Source: Nematostella vectensis
Taxonomy: Eukaryota > Cnidaria > Anthozoa > Actiniaria > Edwardsiidae
Reading direction: 5' to 3'
DNA length: 64,000 bases
Assembly (NCBI RefSeq): GCF_932526225.1
Contig: NC_064034.1
Coordinates: 9,425,387 to 9,489,386, forward strand
Each line of letters starts with the position of its first letter. The first letter of the stretch is position 1. Below are positions 59,700 to 64,000 of this stretch, in pieces. The notes below the pieces were generated by a model. The model was not told the DNA's origin. It did no database searches and worked only from the letters and a program-made list of their open reading frames with translations. Both the position numbers and the translations under genes were made by a program.

Positions 59700-62301
59700 C
59701 AGGTTATAGAATTTTGACCACATGGTATAATTTTAACCAATGGGGAGACAACACACGTCTGCCCGGGACTATCATGGGAGCTTTACTCGATTCAGCCTCG
59801 ATTTGGTGTAAGTTCATTGGTTTTCATATGAAATATTTGTTTTACAGTTTTTCTTTGTGTATAGATAACAAAAAAAACATTTATCGCTTGTATGCAAAGT
59901 ATAACTAACGTCGCCCGCTTTTCTTAGGAATTAACTATCAATTTGGACAAAGGAAACACTCCATAGCACCAGTACATGTCTTAATTACACGATGCAGGTG
60001 TTAAAAATGCAGGCCCGTACACAGAAAGGGAAAAAGGGAGTTATTTCTTAAAAAGGAATTTTCAAATACTAGGATTTTCCAAGAGACCATGATATCATGG
60101 TCTCTTGGCTTTTCCCATAAGATTCCAATGATGCGCATCAGCCCTAAGCCATCCTGGGTCGGGGTAAGCGCCTGAGATGGTTACAAAAAAAGCTGTTTGC
60201 GTCTCATTTAGCTTAGCTTGGAATTTTTTGAAAGCAAAGCCATTGGCAGTTGTAGATAGGGTATTTCATCCAAATAATCAAGTAGCTTTTAACATTTTCG
60301 TGAGAGTAAAAACGGTTACCGTGATATGAAAAAACCCTTTTTACGGATAATTTCAAGCGGATAGTCTAAAAATACAAACCTTTTGATGTTCTGTTATCAT
60401 TATTTTTTTTATTAAGTTGCAAAACAAATTGGGCATTTTCTTAATACACTCCTTACAATCAAAAGTCAGTTTTGATCCCCGAGCAAGTATATTCCCTCTA
60501 GAAAGAATGCAATAATTTAGAAGCAGTAATAATGGTTTGGATCACTGTAGGATGTCTACCAAATAGTGAGTTGTGTAGTTCCGCATGCGTGAAGTCTCAC
60601 GCGACAGCATTAGTCTATCACCCCGGTAACAATTCGTCTTTCAAGATATGGAGTACAACTGATGTATCATATCACAATAGAAACTTAAATGCTTGCCAAC
60701 GTGGTACACTTTGGTGCTTTCAAATGCAAAAATGGATGTTTACTTTTTTAAGTCCTTTATTTTATATACAGGTTTTTTTCTTTTCTTTTTTTTTGGGGGG
60801 GTGGGGGTGGGGGGATATTTTAGTATAATGTTTTTGTCCCAACAGAGCGTTTAGCAATTATTCACAACAAGAACTCAATTTGAGGTAACTTTATTACTGA
60901 TATTTCATATCTAGAAAATCTTTTTTACACAAACTTCTATGAAAGGGCAGAGATAGATTCTGCTGCTTCTCACACCGTCCCCCCGACCAGTCGGGAAACA
61001 CAACGTATCTATATTCTATACAAAGAATTATTTGCACACCGATGGTGGGCAACAGTGGGTATTGATCTCTAATAGGGGAAAACAAAGGGAAACCGCAACA
61101 ACTAGACTCTATAAACTTAATAATGCATACTAGCTATGAGAGTATGGTTATTTTCTTTTTTATTATTATTATTATTGAGCGTTTTTAGGTCTGATCTCTG
61201 TACGTTATCATGATTATTACAATAACTTTTTATTTTTTACCAGCGAGCTTCAAGTCTCAAGTGCTGGTACTACTCTACTTATCTTTTAAAATAAAAACAC
61301 AGGCCACAATACCTCTTAAGTGAGTATCTAGGCGGGAACTGAAGAGTCTCCGCGACCACAGGAAGCCCAAATTACATAGAAAAATGACCTCGAGTATGGA
61401 TTTCCGCGCTAGATATCCGCTTCAAGCCTACATTAATATAGCGCGGGGCTCGGGATACCTGTCGCAGCTCAAATCACTTTTTGAAGTGATGACCGTCAAC
61501 CACTGGGTCTTGTCTGGCTCGTACCCAGGCTCGCCAGCCGGGCATACTCCTTCCCAGGAAGGAAAAAACATAAAAAGGCCGGTGAGTAGGTCAATACGTT
61601 AGGTCCATACCTAAGTCAGTGAACCATAGAAAAAGTTACCTTATAAAGACTAAGTAGACTCAAGAACTAAGTTTGAGATTACTAATATCTTTTTTCAATT
61701 CCGGAGATCCGACTTGCGCGACAATTTGCTTTGTTTTTCTTTTGAATACTAAGAAATGACTTCATTGGGTCGTGTAGCAGCTCTCAGAAAATTTCACCTG
61801 ATTAGATTGATACACCGCAGACAAACCAATGGCAAACAAAACAATAGAACGGGAATACAATAAAACAATGAGGTAATCCAGCCAATCCTGTTAGGCCTTA
61901 CGAGCGGTCTGCTACATGACTGACATCATTCTCTAAAATACAATTTGATACTCAATTGACCTGTTTTAGGCCATGCACAAATGTCGTACTTTCCATGAGT
62001 CGTATTCAATGCAAATGCATGCAAATGAAGATAAAACAATGCACCTGGCCCATTTGCATAATTTGCACTGAATACGGCTAATTGATAATACGACGTTTGA
62101 ACATAGCCTTAGTTGTTGGATGGATTGCCATTCAGCGTGATTATAGCGAAATTTATGAGATGAACATAAATAGTGGATAATATCTTTTTGCATAGGGTTT
62201 CATAGCCTACGATACTCACGCGTCACGTAAGCCGGATCAACGGGCTTATACTACTACATCTGTCCTAAAATCTGTTGTTTAACTAGCTATGTGCACAAGT
62301 G
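59700..62301. other. intergenic between calreticulin promoter and SH2 exon
   Basis: No exon is supported. It contains a perfect 30-bp palindrome at 60079-60108, T- and G-rich runs at 60768-60815, and a TTATTATTATTATTATT microsatellite near 61158. Short open frames have no domain character. Confidence 0.45.
60079..60108. repeat. perfect 30-bp palindrome
   Basis: Starts CCAAGAGACCATGAT and continues as its exact reverse complement with no spacer, centred on GATATC. It would extrude as a 15-bp stem. No gene within 500 bp. Confidence 0.95.
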
Positions 62302-62509
62302 CTAGTTCTGACTCAAATCGCTTTTGACCCATCGTAGCGGGTAGACGAGTTTGGTCGCGAGGTGCCGGTTGTGCTTTTGCAGGGAGTTGTGGTGGTAGTG
62401 GATGACAAGATCAGCTAATGTCGGATGAACCACAAAGTTCTCGTTTACCCCATACCGATCTCTGTCTCTGTCTTTGATCACGACGATGTGGCGAACCTTG
62501 GAATCGTAC
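62302..62509 (-). CDS. SH2-domain protein, C-terminal exon only (partial)
   Basis: The terminal exon is preceded by a CTGTCAG acceptor (62510-62511) and ends in TAG. It reads YDSKVRHIVVIKD, then YGVNENFVVHPTLADLVIHYHHNS, then LQKHNRHLATKLVYPLRW. This is the second half of an SH2 domain: the strand carrying V-x-H-x-x-I, the F-x-x-x-x-L-x-x-LV-x-HY helix B, and the C-terminal L-x-YPL element. The C-terminal SH2 of PI3-kinase p85-type adaptors has a similar LV-x-HY-x-x-x-SL-x-x-HN-x-x-L layout, so an adaptor of that kind is possible but unproven. The phosphotyrosine-binding Arg would be in an upstream exon, beyond 64000. Upstream codons open into the minisatellite are treated as intron. Confidence 0.75.
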
Positions 62510-62629
62510 CTGACAGACACAAGACTAGTCATAAGGGAGAGTACAATGGGAGAAGAGGGGTTCTCAGAGTATACAAAGGAGCCGAAAAAACGACGTGAAG
62601 GTAGCCACTGAGACGGGCCCAATAAAGAG

Positions 62630-64000
62630 GTAGAGAGAGGGAACGGGTTCAATAAAGGGGAAGAGGGTGGGGACGGGTCCAATAAAGGGGAAGAGGGTGG
62701 GGACGGGTCCAATAAAGGGGAAGAGGGTGGGGACAGGTTCAATAAAGGGGAAGAGGGTGGGAACGGGTCCAATAAAGGGGAAGAGGGTGGGGACGGGTTC
62801 AATAAAGGGGAAGAGGGTGGGGACGGGTCCAATAAAGGGGAAGAGGGTGGGGACGGGTCCAGTAAAGGGGAAGAGGGTGGGGACGGGTCCAATAAAGGGG
62901 AAGAGGGTGGGGACGGGTTCAATAAAGGGGAAGAGGGTGGGAACGGGTCCAATAAAGGGGAAGAGGGTAGGGACGGGTTCAATAAAGGAGAAGAGGGTGG
63001 GGACGGGTTCAATGAAGGGGAAGAGGGTGGGGACGGGTTCAATGAAGGGGAAGAGGGTGGGGACGGGTCCAATAAAGGGGAAGAGGGTAGGGACGGGTTC
63101 AATAAAGAGTAAGAGGGTGGGGACGGGTCCAATAAAGGGGGAGAGGGTGGGGACGGGTCCAATAAAGGGGAAGAGGGTGGGGACGGGTTCAAAAAAGGGG
63201 AAGAGGGTGGGGACGGGTTCAATAAGGAGGTAGAGGGTGAAGACAGGTTCAATAAAGAGGAAGAGGGTGGGGACGGGTTCAAAAAAGGGGAAGAGGGTGG
63301 GGACGGGTTCAATAAAGAGGTAGAGGGTGAAGACAGGTTCAATAAAGGGGAAGAGGGTGGGGACGGGTCCAATAAAGGGGAAGAGGGTGGGGATAGGTCC
63401 CGTAAAGGAGAAGAGGGTGGGGACGGGTCCAATAAAGGTGAAGAGGTGGGGACGGGTCCAATAAAGGGGGAGAGGGTGGGGACGGGTCCAATAAAGGGGA
63501 AGAGGGTGGGGACGGGTTCAATGAAGGGGAAGAGGGTGGGGACGGGTCCAATAAAGGGGAAGAGGGTGGGGACGGGTCCAAAAAAGGGGAAGAGGGTGGG
63601 GACGGGTCCAAAAAAGGGGAAGAGGGTGGGGACGGGTCCAATAAAGGGGAAGAGGGTGGGGACGGGTTCAATAAGGAGGTAGAGGGTGAAGACAGGTTCA
63701 ATAAAGAGGAAGAGGGTGGGGACGGGTTCAAAAATGGGGAAGAGGGTGGGGACGGGTTCAATAAAGAGGTAGAGGGTGAAGACAGGTTCAATAAAGGGGA
63801 AGAGGGTGGGGACGGGTCCAATAAAGGGGAAGAGGGTGGGGATAGGTCCCGTAAAGGAGAAGAGGGTGGGGACGGGTCCAATAAAGGTGAAGAGGTGGGG
63901 ACGGGTCCAATAAAGGGGGAGAGGGTGGGGACGGGTCCAATAAAGGGGAAGAGGGTGGGGACGGGTTCAATAAAGGGGAAGAGGGTGGGGACGGGTTCAA
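62630..64000. repeat. 30-bp minisatellite running off the right edge, with 449-bp higher-order period
   Basis: About 45 copies of GGGTCCAATAAAGGGGAAGA plus GGGTGGGGAC (30 bp). A shortened 29-bp variant (AATAAAGGTGAAGAGGTGGG) recurs at 63431 and 63880, 449 bp apart. The GGAGGTAGAGGGTGAAGAC variant also recurs, near 63226 and 63675, so a block of 15 units has been duplicated. The plus strand is purine-rich throughout. It lies in the intron preceding the SH2 exon. Confidence 0.95.

Noticed and set aside
62302-63881. Pro/Ser-rich (DPSPPSSPLL)n and Gly/Lys-rich (GTGPIKGKRV)n proteins
   Set aside because: Both strands are open because of the 30-bp period. 29-bp units break the frame, and a good splice acceptor precedes the SH2 codons.

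Overview
The window reads as animal nuclear DNA, most likely from an anthozoan cnidarian such as a sea anemone of the Nematostella type. The reasons are short multi-exon genes with GT-AG introns mostly of 0.1-2.5 kb, an intronless otopetrin, a PAN-like/fibrinogen-related lectin, non-LTR and MITE debris, and abundant minisatellites. The species is an inference; no database search was possible. There are no operons, rRNA genes or CRISPR arrays.

Layout. 1-1300 is intergenic with a short palindromic MITE. 1300-13590 is a 12-kb mosaic of tandem repeats with unit lengths 32, 21, 34 and 25 bp, several of them organised into higher-order units of about 290, 201, 607, 217 and 125 bp. 14150-16063 (minus) is a single-exon otopetrin proton channel. 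18123-18413 is a reverse-transcriptase fossil. 20758-21867 (minus) is an orphan disordered-protein ORF. 21.9-31.7 kb has no supportable exon. 31695-34285 (plus) is a complete three-exon cytochrome P450 (494 aa). 36521-45145 (minus) is an eight-exon type I membrane protein (673 aa in my model) with a tyrosine-motif cytoplasmic tail. Its introns carry at least four inverted-repeat elements. 47421-47539 is a tRNA-derived SINE-like sequence. 47770-51354 is a 3.6-kb element with ~400-bp terminal inverted repeats around an 82-bp minisatellite; it ends just beyond the stop codon of a secreted PAN-like/fibrinogen lectin (51392-53808, minus). 55565-59544 (minus) is a complete ten-exon calreticulin (456 aa, ending RDEL), preceded by an exact ER stress response element. 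62302-62509 (minus) is the last exon of an SH2-domain protein whose remainder lies beyond the right edge. 62630-64000 is a 30-bp minisatellite in the intron before it.

The genes are independent transcription units. They fall into broad themes: membrane transport (otopetrin), xenobiotic or steroid oxidation (P450), cell-surface signalling (the new receptor and the SH2 protein), secreted recognition (lectin) and ER folding (calreticulin). Exon models were built by hand; every internal junction in the four multi-exon models keeps frame with GT-AG signals. The least understood item is the eight-exon receptor, which I cannot place in a known family. The most structured noncoding items are the nested higher-order repeats and the long-TIR element.
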